Source of the DNA: Diphasiastrum complanatum
Lineage: Eukaryota; Streptophyta; Lycopodiopsida; Lycopodiales; Lycopodiaceae
Length of the DNA: 64,000 bases
NCBI GenBank assembly: GCA_029204225.1
Contig: CM055095.1
Span: 34,869,078 to 34,933,077 of the forward strand
Reading direction: 5' to 3'
Shown here: positions 10,872-22,544 of the stretch, one piece after another
Numbering within the stretch: position 1 is the first letter of the stretch
How the letters are laid out: the number at the start of each line of letters is the position of its first letter
The notes under the pieces: generated by a model
Seen by the model: only the letters and a program-made list of their open reading frames with translations
Databases searched by the model: none
What the model was told of the DNA's origin: nothing
Translations under genes and position numbers: made by a program

Positions 10872-13390
10872 ATTATAAAAATATAGAACTTATTACGCAT
10901 AAAAAGCTCTACTTATGTTGCAATACATGTCAAGAAGAATTGTGCATGTCAAAAGTCAGAAGGGAATGTTAGTCCACATCGTCTTTCGACGTTGTCGAAG
11001 GCAATGTCAATTCACATTGCCTTTCGTGATCTTATAAAAAATATTTGAAGCTTTTATTGCTTGAACATGGAGCTTGCTAGAGGCATTACAAAATGGGCAT
11101 ACATATTACCACTGCTCATCAACAGCTCCATGTATTATACTACCATTTGCCTTTGGCTTTTCCTTATGACTAATTGTTTCTCCTTGACATTTTACCATAG
11201 CTTAAGTTGAGTTTTTTATGCACGACTACTATAAGCCTTAACATCAAAAGACTTTAGATATGCTTAGTTGTCATAGTTCAGGGGTGGAATGAACCACAAT
11301 CATTGGTCTTGACAATCAATGATACTGATAAAAGAAAACTCGCAATGTATTTACTCGCAAAATGTTCGAACTCCAAATATATCAAAATACATGATGTAAA
11401 GCTATTAAAAATACATATCTTTTCTTAGATGTTTAGGTTTGATAATGAGATACAAGTTTTATTATTACATACTTACAATAAATATATTGTTTTTTTGGTG
11501 CTCAATGTTTCCAACAAAAAAGTGGTTATAGTTGTGGATGATACACAATTTTTAATGCACAATCATTTTTTAAGTGGCTCAACAAGACAAGTGCCTTGAT
11601 TTATGTAAGGTAATGGATTTATGTAATATAGTCAACATAACAATAAATTGGTTTTGCTCTTCACAAATTTTTGTTTTCTAATTATCAAATGTTATTTTGT
11701 GATTTTGCACTTCTCTTGCACCGACCATTTGTTCAAATGAGATAGCTAGGTCTTGGCAATTGTTATAAAGAATTTAGTGCTTTATATATAAACATCATCT
11801 CCATCGAAGCTCCTACCCTCATGCCAAATGGATATGGAGATGTTAAGAGATGAAGATGGAGAAGGAAGAGAGAGAAACAAATGATCAATTAAAAGAAAAG
11901 TAGAATACACCTTGTACCAAATATAGTGAATAGATATCCATAGTAGTATTTTGATTAACCCTCCAAGGGAAAAAATTGTTTCCAATGATTTTATCTATAT
12001 CTTGGCATTTAATATGTTTTTCCTACCTTGCTCTCACTTGCACATAACAATTATTATTAGTCAATTAGTGCACAAATGTACTTGAGATTCCAATCCTCTT
12101 CAACTTTAATTATTGCAACAAGATCATCACTTTTTTTCACATTCATTTGAAGCTGCTTTTGAAGGTCAATTGCAAAATCCTAATCTATGTTTGATAATTA
12201 TTCTGATTTAAGCTAGTTTCAATAATATATGTGATTCTCTAGCGTAAGCTTTAGAAAGTCTTGTGAAGGAGTTGAAAGTACAGGGGGTAGGAGTCCTTGA
12301 TGTTAAAGGACTAGGTGTAGCAAAGTGCAAAAAGTCAAATATTTCACAATTTGAGGTCTCAAATATGGAAATTGTGTTTGATAAGCAAGTGACCTAGAAA
12401 GTAAAATAACACATGCACATGGTTGGGTAAGTGATTGCAAAATAAATCTAGTATAACATGCACAAGTTTATAGCAAGACAAAGATGACAATTGAGTTGCA
12501 TCATTTGCAAACTACTTGAGTTTTTGTGAGTAGGGTGATTTAACACAACATGTTTCATTTGGGACTTCCCACTACAATTAGCAAGACATTAGGATTCAAT
12601 TACTAGTATATGATGAAAGGCAAGGGTCATATCCAAATTACAATATGTAACTTTTGGAGTTCATGCTATGGAGCTTGAGCTCCAAGGTTGTACTCTCCAA
12701 CTTGTAGTCTAACGGATGAGTTATTATACTTGCTTTTGGGTTGTTGTAAGTCCTTGGGTTTGTGCATATGAAAATGGCAACTTCTGGACGTGAACTTCCT
12801 TATAGCTCCCCATTAAAGAAAGTCAAAGCTATAGTGGAGAGGAGAAGCTAGTTAAGTTTCACGGAGCTCTTCCATAGCTTGGTGGAAAACCTTGCTACAA
12901 TGCTTGTCTACATGAGTAAATCAAATAGAGCTTTGATTCACTCCACATATTCTTTATCAAGTATACGATATGCTTGTGGTTTTACAAAACATTTTTATAT
13001 ATTAGAACACTTCGCAAAAATTAGCCACCCTCATGTATTAGATGCAATGGAAGTTTCTCATGAATTTAAAATAAGTCTATAAGTCATCTTCATTATTTAT
13101 AATGATGTCCAACATTATTGATTTATGATTATGCTTCAAGGGCGCTGCTATAGGTTGTAGATGTTCTACTTGGAAAGACTCAGGAATATCGGTAATGGTC
13201 TCGCCATATAAGAATCTACCATTTGACTTGGTGCGTGGATAGCAGACATTTCCAAATATATAAACATAACACCAACACACTTTGAAGAATATCTGTACTT
13301 ACGAAGAACATCTAAAATCATTGCAGATTCTCAAATTTTTCTCTCGAAAACTTTCGGGATTTTTTTTGTTCTCCTCGAAAATTCTTAGAA
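10872..13390. other. AT-rich spacer, nothing recognised
   Basis: About 2.5 kb with short spurious reading frames only. I found no retroelement motif, no RNA gene and no convincing repeat. Confidence 0.5.
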
Positions 13391-13392
13391 GT

Positions 13393-13398
13393 TTTATT
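13393..13398 (-). terminator. Candidate poly(A) signal of the serine-rich protein-like gene
   Basis: AATAAA on the minus strand, about 237 bases downstream of the predicted stop codon at 13635-13637. Position fits; the hexamer is common in AT-rich DNA. Confidence 0.4.
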
Positions 13399-13634
13399 TT
13401 TCTCTCTCGAACATTTTTCAAGTTTTAGTCATAACCTCGTTGAAGGAAAAACTTGTCAAAGAGGTAGAATGAAAAGATTAATGAAGAACAAAAAACTATA
13501 TAAATCTCTATTCAAAACCCCCTCTTCTGAGAAGATATATTTTACATCACTCTGCATACATATACACTGGCAACTGTTACAGAAAAGGAAGAATCGATAA
13601 GGAGCATGGATCAAAGAGTTCTGGCCTGATGCTG

Positions 13635-14494
13635 TTATCTTGAAAGAATGGGTGGCGAGAACGCAGATCCTGACATCCTCGGTTGCAGTAAATCTTTCCT
13701 AGGTTCACCTTGACATTTCTTCAAAGCCAGTAGCCTCATAGATACAGGCTTAGACTGCAAGCTTTCAATCTGTCTTGAATGTCTTGGTTGCCTGCGTTTT
13801 AATCCACCACAATTGTAAGCCGGACGTGAATTCTAGTTGAACAACCTACACGAGGCTGATAGAAAATTCTTCTGGCAGCTATGTAGATCATGTGGAATAA
13901 AAGTTTCAGTTAGGATCTGATGCCAATAAAAAGCAGGAAAATTATGGAGCAGAAGTTTGTTCAGAGCAAAGAGTGGACATACCAGGAATATGATGGCATC
14001 ACCGCCTGTGCCAAAGCATGTTCGTCTTCCTTGACATCCCGGGCAAAGATAACCTTGCTTAATCTACTAGGTGTTTTTAGCTTATTTGATGAATGATATC
14101 TCGAATTATATGGAGGCCTAGGGATAGAACTCACACTTTTAGTACAATTGTCTGTGGCACAATGTCTGCTCATAAGTTTTACAAGTCGCTTATTTCCGCT
14201 TGCAGATGAACTGGGAACGAATGCTTCAGTGTCAGCTTTTGATTGCTGCGAGTAGGATACTGAAAGCTTTGCCGATGCCTTGGCTGCTGCTCTATGTAGG
14301 CGACATCTGAAAGACCCGGCGTGTGTCGTTGGAGCACAGAGACATGCCATTATCGGAGGATGCGTCGACGACGCAGCTTTTTGAGAATCTTCCTGAAGTA
14401 TGACAGACTCCATCGTTTTAAAGCTGGATTGCTCAGAGGTTATCGAATGAATCTGAGGCATCGTCGATATCTTGGAAACACTTGAGGCATGCAT
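13635..14494 (-). CDS. Serine-rich protein-like plant gene (two coding exons)
   Basis: Likely the only host gene in the window. Coding exons are 14494-13983 and 13791-13635. The intron 13982-13792 has donor CTG|GTATGT and acceptor ACGCAG|GC, and the join stays in frame for 222 residues. Residues 49-68 read MACLCAPTTHAGSFRCRLHR, the diagnostic block of plant 'serine-rich protein-like' small proteins (usually C-C-P-T-H-G-S-F-R-C-H-R). Flanks are Ser/Thr/Lys-rich, with PSRLS near residue 142. No signal peptide or membrane segment is seen. The molecular function of the family is not established to my knowledge. If the intron is retained, the frame instead stops at 13961 (177 residues). The ATG at 14494 is the first in frame after an acceptor-like CCTTGCAG at 14512. 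Codon use and the GC-richer exons differ from the surrounding retroelements. Confidence 0.62.
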
Positions 14495-16200
14495 AGCCAG
14501 CCAGACAGTCACTGCAAGGAGCGCAAGCCAAAGTTAGATCAGAAATGTCAGAAACAAAGAGCGTCGCCTTTGTAGCAATTTCTGTTTATGATTTATCTAC
14601 ATCACATGAATCTGGTCTAATCTAACGTCAACCAGAAATTTGACGATTAAAATGGTAACAACGAATACAATACATGCATACATATATAGATTGGTAAAAA
14701 GAGTGCATATGAGAGAAGAATAGCTCCTAAGTCGAGGCAATTTTGAATATCACTACGTTAATTGCATAAATGAGGACAAGGCAATATTCAGAATATCTCA
14801 AACATGTCCAGCTGGGTACCTAGCAAACCAGAGAAATTTACATAAATTACTGGAGTAAGCGCCGAAAAGAGGAAGACGCAGTAATCAGGGTAGCCGCGCA
14901 AACATACGCAGCTTTCATTGCTGTCTAGCAAATCCTGGGTCCACAAGCAGAACCACAGTGTTAGACTGTGGAATGGCAGAGGACTGATTGCGACCGTCCT
15001 GAAAGTAATCGAAAACGGCATTGATCACAATCTCATAATAACCATGATGTAACGAAGTCGATTGCTACCATCTTAAAAGCAAGCGAAAACAGAATGATCA
15101 CAATCGCAACACAACGATAATATAACAGAACAAGCTTCGCTTGAATATTGTCACGAAAGCAATAAAAAACAGCATGGATCAAAGTCGCATAACAGCGATC
15201 ACTAGACAAATCTCGCTTGGTTGCTGCCATCTTCAAAGCGATAATTAAAAACAGCATGCAGGATCACAATTGCAAAATAACGCTTACATAACAAAATGAA
15301 ACTCACTTAATTGTTACCGTCTTAGAAGCGATCAAATCCAGCATGGAAAAATCGACTACATAACACAACAAGCCTTACTAATTAATTGCTACCATTTTAA
15401 AAAGAATTAAAAATAGTATGGATTACAATCGCAAAACAACGAATACGTACCTTGCTTGATTGTTACCATCTTAAAAGCAATTGAAAACAGAATGGATCGC
15501 GCGCAAAACAACGACTATAACATAACACAACAAAATGAAACTCACTTAATTGTTACCGTCTTAGAAGCGATCGGATTCAGCATGGAAACAACGACTACAT
15601 AGCACAACAAGCCTTAACTTAATTCCTACCATTTTAAAAAGAATAAAAAATAGTATGGATTACAATCGTAAGACAACGAATATGTACCGATACAAACCTC
15701 GCTTGGTTGTTACCATCTTAAAACAATTGAAAACAGAATGGATCGCGCGCAAAACAACGACTACGTAACACAACAAAACTCACTAGATCACTACAAACAC
15801 CATGGATCGCAATCGCAAAACAAAGATTATACAACACAACAAAACTCACTTGATTATTACCATCTCAAAAGCTATTGAAAGTAAAATGGATTAGAATTGA
15901 CGTATAACAAAGAAAACTTACCAAAGAGCAGGCTGACGATGCAAATTCCTGAGCAAATCCTCAAAATAAATCCTGCTGTAGCTTCTCAAAGCAATTTCAA
16001 TCCTTCGGAAGAATCAGCCAACGCAATCTCACAATTACTGACATGCCATCACGCAGTCCAAAAATTTCTCAGAAGTACCACCATCGCCAATTATACAAGA
16101 ACATTAGCAGCATCCAATGGATCGATGGCGAAAGCTTATCCAATTATTTCTGAACGACACGTTTACATGATACGTGCAGCCACCTTTTGAGAAGTTGAGG
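14495..16200 (-). other. Predicted 5' UTR with a 1.4-kb intron
   Basis: On the minus strand a donor TTTG|GTAAGT sits at 15922/15921 and an acceptor CCTTGCAG at 14512. They define a 1410-bp intron between a 5' UTR exon (about 16200-15922) and the coding exon. No in-frame ATG was found in the upstream exon without an intervening stop, so translation should start at 14494. The plus-strand reading of this exon is also open for 97 codons but resembles nothing I know. The intron contains the minisatellite at 15030-15900. Confidence 0.45.
15030..15900 (-). repeat. Degenerate minisatellite inside the predicted 5' UTR intron
   Basis: About ten diverged units of roughly 80-95 bp, each with the words 'taccatcttaaaagc', 'aacagcatggatc', 'caatcgcaaaacaacga' and 'aacacaacaaaactcactt'. 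A larger duplication of ~245 bp is visible (15300-15530 against 15545-15770). On the minus strand each unit starts with a donor-like AAGATGGTAACAA or AAGTGAGTTT string. Confidence 0.75.
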
Positions 16201-16242
16201 CGCACGCACCCTCTTATCATAAGCGCACCACACGATTGAGAG

Positions 16243-16256
16243 CCAACGACCGTTGG
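16243..16256. promoter_or_regulatory. Inverted CCAACG-CGTTGG repeat (MYB-type site)
   Basis: CCAACG and CGTTGG separated by two bases, upstream of the predicted 5' exon. The minus strand reads TCCAACGGTCG, close to the AACGG core of plant MYB and mitosis-specific activator sites. The functional role is inferred only. Confidence 0.35.
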
Positions 16257-16329
16257 ATCTTGTCCTAAGCGTTCAGATTGTGCCACGTTTTTCTGACATT
16301 CCATTGAAACGCTCCAGGCTGCCAAATGT

Positions 16330-16460
16330 CGGCTGTAAAATCCCATAAGGGGCAGCTGGGAGTGGGCCCTTGGCCCTGGGCCCCTCACCCGACCTTGGGC
16401 CCTGGACCCTTCGCCAGCTCTTACGTTACCCCTACCTTCCCCCCCCAACTTTTGTTTTTC
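16330..16460. other. GC-rich patch with repeated GGGCCC/TGGGCC words
   Basis: Repeated GGGCCC, TTGGCCCTGG and CCTTGGGCCC strings in otherwise AT-rich DNA. TGGGCC words occur in plant promoters, and this lies just upstream of the host gene. It could be its proximal promoter or simple compositional drift. Confidence 0.35.
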
Positions 16461-16529
16461 CTTATATTCTTCATTGTAATTGGGCCCTAGAACAATATTC
16501 TTCCTTGGATAGGGACCCCTAGGCAGCAC

Positions 16530-17465
16530 GTTACAATTGCCAGCCCTTCAAGACTTGACACGTGTCCAAATCAGCCTCTTGTCAATGATGACTCACCACT
16601 CATAGTGTGCCGAGGACTTGATGGAGATTATTCTTTGGTCAACGATGACACATGATTAGCATACGTCCCACCTCGGCCCTTCCTTTGGCTAGGGCATTGC
16701 ACTTGGGTTGTAGATGGCCCTTCCCTTATGTGAAATCTGGGTCAAGGTGGGCCTTGTAGTTATTATACTTCATGAAATCTGGGTCAAATGTTTTTAGGAG
16801 ATCTAGGTCAACTTTTTTCATTACACATGTTCCATGGTTGGTTATAAATTACATACCTTTTTTCAAAAAAGATCTTGTGAATTACATGACTTTTTGAGCT
16901 AAAGGTTGAGTAAAAAAAAAATTGTGTTTCTGTTACTCCTAATATTTTGCTTGCTGAGTAACATCAAAGTCTTTTAAAAGTGGAGGCAATGATTTCACAA
17001 TTTTGGAATGATATTTGATGCTTTGACGTGGTTTTGGGTGAGTTTGAGTTGAAAAATGAGTTTGTTTAATCTTTTTGAAATGCAATACCTATTTTATTTA
17101 TTTATTTATCAATCTATTTTTCATTTTGAAACATGCATGACATAATTGGTCAAGCTATTTAAGATCACATTGGTTTATTTTTCATACAGCTAACTCTATC
17201 AAATTTTAAAAGCAAAATTTATGTTTTGTATATTGAAAATGACAATACCCTTTATCAATCCACTAAACAAAAACATTAGGGAATACCATGTAGGGAGGCC
17301 ATGTACCGTTAAACATATGTAAGTATCCTAAAGGCAGTTTTAGATTGAATGGCACATGGGGCAACAACACCACTTGCCATGCATCTCTCTAACAAAAGAG
17401 GACTTAGCAAGGAATTCTGACATCCCCATTTTAAACATAGTATGTTTGCATATAAAGAGGAGGTA
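16530..17465. other. Intergenic AT-rich DNA, nothing recognised
   Basis: No convincing open frame, repeat or RNA gene seen. Confidence 0.45.
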
Positions 17466-17469
17466 GTAA

Positions 17470-17600
17470 GTGGGAGAGGGCCCAAATCAAAAAAATCAGA
17501 TTTTGACAGTTATGGAATTGCCACCTACCAAGCACATCATTGACTATAAGTGGGTTTTCACCCACAAAGTAGCAAGCACAAGGCAAGACAAGCATTCACA
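17470..17600 (+). pseudogene. Short Copia RT fragment
   Basis: Encodes LTVMELPPTKHIIDYKWVF, matching the start of Copia RT (W-x-L-V-x-L-P-x-x-K-x-x-I-x-x-K-W-V-F). It degrades into the microsatellite at 17613. Only about 40 codons remain. Confidence 0.65.
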
Positions 17601-17609
17601 TGCAAATCT

Positions 17610-17730
<121 letters not shown>

Positions 17731-18454
17731 GGATGGTTCCTCGCTTTAAAATGCTCCGCTACACTACGCACATTTTTATGACAGCACACGACATTCGGAA
17801 CTTCAAGAAAAGCTCCTACACCCACACCATATTAGACCTTCCCTTTGTATATTTTAAAAAAAAAACCCCTTTTGTAGTTATGCGCTTTATGAAGTTTTTT
17901 AAGCTTAGCCACAAGATATGGACATGAGCAGTAACTTCTCCCTCAAGCTACAATGTTACCTTCCAAGAAGGTTCACGACATACTACTATATATATGAGAC
18001 AACTTAGTCTACATTTCCCACACCGAACTATGGGAATGTTGTGAAGATTTTAGCACGTGTGAACTTCACCACACACCCTACAGGATCTTACTGAGGTGTT
18101 GTGATTGCACAAGATTGATCAAAGAACAACATGCTTGAAAAATCTAAGGCAAAAGCACAATGGCATACATCTGATGAAAAAATTTAACTCTTCACTATGA
18201 GAAATGAATGTCAGAAATAATTCTAAGTGTTCAGTATGGAAAAAAGAGGCTGTTCTCAGGTAGAGAGAGAAAATCAAGCATGAATAACTCGAGTAGAGAG
18301 AGAATGAGTCCAAAACACCAAAATCTCAATATTCACAATATGGCAAAACATGCTTAGATTTCCTTACATGAGAGAGACTCGAATTCCTATAGTGGAGTTG
18401 CATGGAAAGTCCACTTAACTGAACAAATTCACCTACCAGAGATCCACATGTGTA

Positions 18455-18600
18455 ACTGCATGCATGTATGTTGCATGTACTGCATGTCAACTCATAAAAC
18501 TGCCTAGACATGTGTAGATAACAAAAACTACTTTGCATGTTGCATGCACTGATTGCATGTGGCTTGCATGCATACAATATGACTTTGCATGTTATCTAAA
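18455..18600. promoter_or_regulatory. Cluster of TGCATG / CATGCA (RY) words
   Basis: At least eight TGCATG-type hexamers in about 150 bp, including TGCATGCATG and TTGCATGCATAC. CATGCA is the core bound by plant B3 factors. The cluster abuts a Copia RT fragment and no gene is placed to use it, so it may be a degenerate simple repeat. Confidence 0.4.
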
Positions 18601-18891
18601 CCTCAAGACTCTTTTAGCCAACTTCCAATGATATAACTTTGGATCCTGCATGTCTTGACTTAGCTTATGAACACAAAAGCTTAGATCAGGCCTAGTCACT
18701 GTTAGCCAAATAAGTGAGACAATAAGACTCCTATAAAGAGTGATGTCCAAAAAGGATTTTTCATCATCTTTCATAGGAACTTTTATAGTGTGCTCCATAG
18801 GTGTATCTATGCCTTTATAGTTTTCCATATGGAATTTCTTGGAGACTAGATACCAGGAATCGATATCATGTTGTTCTCTAACTTTGGTCAT
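18592..18891 (-). pseudogene. Copia RT fragment (thumb region)
   Basis: Encodes the RT/RNase H linker motif set: GIDTPMEHTIKVP, YRSLIVSLIWLTVTRPDLSF and LSQDMQDPKLYHWKLAKRVLRF. About 100 codons survive. It abuts a gag fragment of a different Copia at about 18895, so the two were joined by deletion. Confidence 0.78.
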
Positions 18892-18894
18892 GAA

Positions 18895-19655
18895 AGCTAC
18901 TTCATCTTCTTCTTCTTGTCACTGATTTGAGTGACTGGCTGTGGCACTATGTGCTTGTTGTTGGAACTGCTTCTTCTTTTCATTGTTGTACTTCAAAGTT
19001 CGGCAGTCCTTGATTTCGTGGCCAGTCCTCTTACAGTATCTGCAGAAAAGTTTTTGCACTGGTTGGCATGATGAAGAGCTGAATTTGATCCTGAACCGGA
19101 ATTTGGTCCAAACTGCATGTTGCTCTTCTTGTCAGTAGAGCCTGACTTTACAGATCTCTGGGATCTAAACTTCTGATTTTTTGAATACAGAGCTTGAGGA
19201 TCTGATCCAGGCCTGAGGAGGATGCCGATCTTTTGATCTCCTCTTGTAGGAGCAATGATATTACTCTTGATAGAGTGAGGTGCTCCTGGGTAGAAATTGC
19301 CATTACCCAATTTTTGTAGGCTTCAAGTAGACTCGATAATAGAGTCATGAGTGCATTGGAATCTTCTATGACTGAGCCAGTTGCAGTCATCTGCTCCATA
19401 AGATTTTTGAAGGTGTTGAGGTGGCTCAAAACACTATCTGCATCAGACATTCTGAGGGTGAATTTTTTTTTTCCTCAGATGAAGCTTGGAAGTAACGTCT
19501 CTAATGTCGTAGAGAGTTGCTAGGATGTCCCATGCATCCTTAGCGGTCTGAGCAGCACGTATGTGGCTGATCTGAGTATCCTTGATGTTGAGGGTGATCA
19601 TGACATCACCTTCTGGTTTGAGCTTTGTGCCATCAACAATGTAGGAAAACGCCAA
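18895..19655 (-). pseudogene. Copia gag fragment with zinc knuckle
   Basis: Three overlapping minus-strand frames give UBN2-type gag: AAQTAKDAWDILATLYDI (19443-19655), LSHLNTFKNLMEQMTATG and LMTLLSSLLEAYKNWVMAIS (19148-19450), then a zinc knuckle CRYCKRTGHEIKDC (CX2CX4HX4C) near 19010-19055 and a Gln/His-rich tail. The knuckle is intact, but at least two frame changes break the protein. It ends where plus-strand Gypsy RT begins. Confidence 0.75.
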
Positions 19656-19659
19656 TTTG

Positions 19660-20355
19660 AACTACATAGCATTCAATCTATTCGACAACATTCAACTTTG
19701 CAGCTAGTCAAAACAAAAGCATTGTCCAAGGTAAAACAAAGTGTGAAAGATCCAAAGATTCGGAAGATCTTGGGTAAATTTTCCAATGTGTTTGCTAATT
19801 AGTTACCCAAGGGGGAACCTCCTACCAGATTTGTGGACCATCCCACTGAATTGGAATCGGGAACAAAATAAACAGGTTCAAAAGTTATTCTCACAAGAAC
19901 TTATTGTTCAAAGTAAATCACCTTTTGCCTCTCCCGTGTTGCTGGTTAAGAAGAAGGATGGAACGTTTAGGATGTGTATTAATTATCGAGCTCTTAACAA
20001 AGTGACCATAAAAAACAGATATCCAATCCCTAGAGTGGATGATTTGTTGGATGCGCTAAAGGGAGCCAACGTCTTTTCGAAAATAGATCTATGTTCAGGA
20101 TACCATCAAATTAAGGACAAGGAAGATGATCAGCATAAAACAGCTTTTCGTACTAATAGGGGACATTATGAACTCAAAGTTATGCCTTTCGGATTAATTA
20201 ATGCTCCTGCCACTTTTCAAGCTCTTATGAATTGGATTTTCGAACCTTACCTCTATTTGTTTGTATTAGTATTCTTTGACGACATCCTGATATATAGCAG
20301 GAACATGGAAGTGTTAGATTTCTTATGCTCAGTCCTAAACAAATCGTTCAAGTAA
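19660..20355 (+). pseudogene. Gypsy reverse transcriptase fragment
   Basis: Encodes the RT fingers and palm: [72 protein letters not shown] and the catalytic block [10 protein letters not shown] (FFDD for the usual YVDD). KIDL-SGYHQI is chromovirus-like, unlike the FLDG-SGYNQ wording of the other Gypsy pieces here. It opens after a broken linker from PR ([12 protein letters not shown], stop, LPKGEPP) and stops after NMEVLDFL, so thumb, RNase H and integrase are gone. Confidence 0.8.
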
Positions 20356-20379
20356 TGAGCATCCTGAAAATCGAAGGCC

Positions 20380-20880
20380 GACAACATGTTTTCGGGCCTT
20401 CACATTTTTCCTTTGAGATTTCTTGTGCCTTGAACGTTTTTTAAGGCACCTTATCCTTTTTTGCATTTTTTCCAACTTGCGGAAAAAAAGCAACACAGTG
20501 GCCAAATGGCCAGAATGCCTTAAAACCATTTTAAAGACACCTTCGACTTTTTTGCCTTTTTCCCTATCTTTCATCTAAGGCACCTTCGTCTTCTTCACTG
20601 CCTTTAATTTAAGGCACCTTCGCCTTCTGCGCTAAACTGAAAGTGTAAGGCACCTTTGGCTTTTTCACCTTTTTCGGCTTCTTCGCTGCTTTCAGTGTAA
20701 GGCTGGCCAGAATGCCTTAGAAACTATTCTTAAGGCACCTTCACCTTTTTTGCCTTTTTCGTCTTCTTCACTGCCTTTAGTCTACAGGCGCCTTAGGGAT
20801 TTACACACCTTAAGTCTAAGGGCACCTTCAGGAGTTGCATACCTTCAGTCTAAAGGGCACCTTAAGTTTCTTCGGGGTTT
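20380..20880. repeat. Degenerate array of AAGGCACCTT-centred units
   Basis: About eight irregular units of roughly 45-65 bp built around TAAGGCACCTTCGCCTT and CTTCTTCACTGCCTTTA, with GGCCAGAATGCCTTA in two units. AAGG-CA-CCTT is itself an inverted repeat, so each unit can form a short hairpin. Confidence 0.7.
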
Positions 20881-20889
20881 TTTGGGTTT

Positions 20890-21475
20890 TTTGCATTTTT
20901 GATACATTGGCAAATCGACGTCGCCATCTTATCATCAACCCTAAAACGGGTGGAGAAACAAATATCCTAAGGGCGGTTACCAACTTTTGTATAGATGCTA
21001 AACTGGAGTAAATGGCAGTTAAGACATAAGATATTTATCTCTTGACACTTGTAAATATATATACTGATAAATCAAGCTATGTAAGAATATCTTTTTCAAT
21101 CAGAATTTTTCTGTAGCCAGCGTTATCACGCTCAACAAGCTGAAGGTATTACTTCAAGCTGTTGTACTCACTGTTGATATTAATCAGAGTGCAATTTTTG
21201 TCTCACTACTGCATCGTTCATTTGCACATTCTATATGAATTCTTCTACTTGAATATTTCTGCTACTAACTGTTGTGTTTCCGTTCCTATACGCCGCGCTC
21301 AATCCTCGAGCTTCCACTGCTGTTCACGCGTCCGTTGTTTTATGACATATCAGAGCACACATTTCAATAATCTGCATTTCTATTGCGGATTATCAGTCTT
21401 GTTTCTATCAAAGCGTCTTTCTAACAAATGCGCAGCCAACAGTATTCCAACAGTCGTTGTTTATACTAACGATCT
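20890..21475. other. Spacer, possible old LTR remnant
   Basis: No coding. A TATATATA stretch (21056-21063) followed by moderately GC-balanced sequence is LTR-like in texture. I could not find a partner copy or clear termini in the window. Confidence 0.25.
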
Positions 21476-21525
21476 CTGTAGGGTCTTCAATCTGCTGTTG
21501 TAATAGCCATCCCGCCTGTCAACAT
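21476..21525 (-). repeat. Gypsy LTR-end fragment
   Basis: About 45 bp (TGTAGGGTCTTC, TAATAGCC, CCCGCCTGTCAAC) matches the terminal part of the LTR at 30589-30640. Beyond that the sequences diverge and no primer site lies beside this fragment. Confidence 0.6.
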
Positions 21526-21779
21526 GGGTTAGCTCACTGGATAGGCACCTAACTATGCATAGATGCTACTTTTAGTTAGTTCCCTACTTTTCGTCTAACT
21601 CTACTACCACTAACGCAACTTCCACTAACTCTACTCCTCTAATTTACCTTCATCATGATTGTAGGTGAAAGGAAAGGGAAGATTAGAAGAGATTGAAAAG
21701 AGAAGAGAGAAAGAGAGAGATAGAGGATGAGAGTGGAGGTTAGCTCAAATGCTCCAGAGAATCTCAAGATCTCGTCAAA

Positions 21780-22205
21780 AAAACTCTAAAAGAGAACTTT
21801 TTTCATGATTTTTGGAGATCCCCTGGAGATAGCTCTTGAAACTTGGACAGTCACTAGATCTGACCCAGATGCATCTGTGAAAATCTCTGCGAGAGTTCTT
21901 GATGGAGAAATCATCATTTTTGAGTGTATGCGAGAGTTCCCAGAAGTTGAATCTTCAAAACCTTCGCAGAGAATCAAGATCATCCTACCAACCTTCGCAA
22001 GGTGCATAAATGGAATTAGAGCAGTGAAATTAGCCTACCTACATGGTCTGATCTTGAAAATCCAACCACAGGAACATGTTGTGCAAGAGATCACCTCCTG
22101 CAAGAGTTGAACTCTTGCAAACAGTCTGAACCCTCGCAGAACCTTCGCAGGACAGTCAAATCACCTTTTGAACTCTCACAGACTTCTCTGAGGTCTTAGA
22201 AATTT
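21780..22205. other. Gypsy leader-like repeat segment
   Basis: Carries the same words as the leaders at 29440-30300 and 41550-42370: GTGAAAATCTCTGCGAGAGTT, 'agatctgaccc' and 'ccttcgcag'. It probably belongs to a decayed member of the same Gypsy group. Confidence 0.5.
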
Positions 22206-22544
22206 GTGAAGAAGGTCCCTGCCAAAATTTGGGTGAAACTGAACAAGGAAAAGTGGATTTCACCTATTACGCACTCTAATTTTCGCTATATAAGGGCTGA
22301 ATTCGAGTCATTTGTCACCTTTGCTGGCGAAGCTCTGTTCAAATTTTCACTGAAATTTCCAAGTTTTCCGAATGCGACCAAACTTTACACAAGCCCTCCT
22401 CTGCATATTCTGAACCCAGATCTACGCTCTGAACTACAGTTCTTACAATCCTACACTTGTTATTCACTGTTTTTCTCATTCCCAACTTTTTTTACCTTTT
22501 CTACCATTTTTCCACGTTTTCGCACTTTAACTATCACTGCGAAC

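Noticed and set aside
15925-15990. A hydrophobic N-terminal extension (ICSGICIVSLLF) joined in frame to the host gene across the long intron.
   Set aside because: The frame is attractive, but a TGA lies just upstream with no ATG between, so it cannot start translation.
15897-16190. A 97-codon plus-strand frame over the predicted 5' UTR exon.
   Set aside because: No recognised motif. Splice-donor and conserved-block evidence favours the minus strand; kept only as a note.
16104-16529. A 141-codon minus-strand frame upstream of the host gene.
   Set aside because: Driven by the GC-rich GGGCCC patch; Gly/Arg/Pro-rich with no domain. More likely promoter or UTR.
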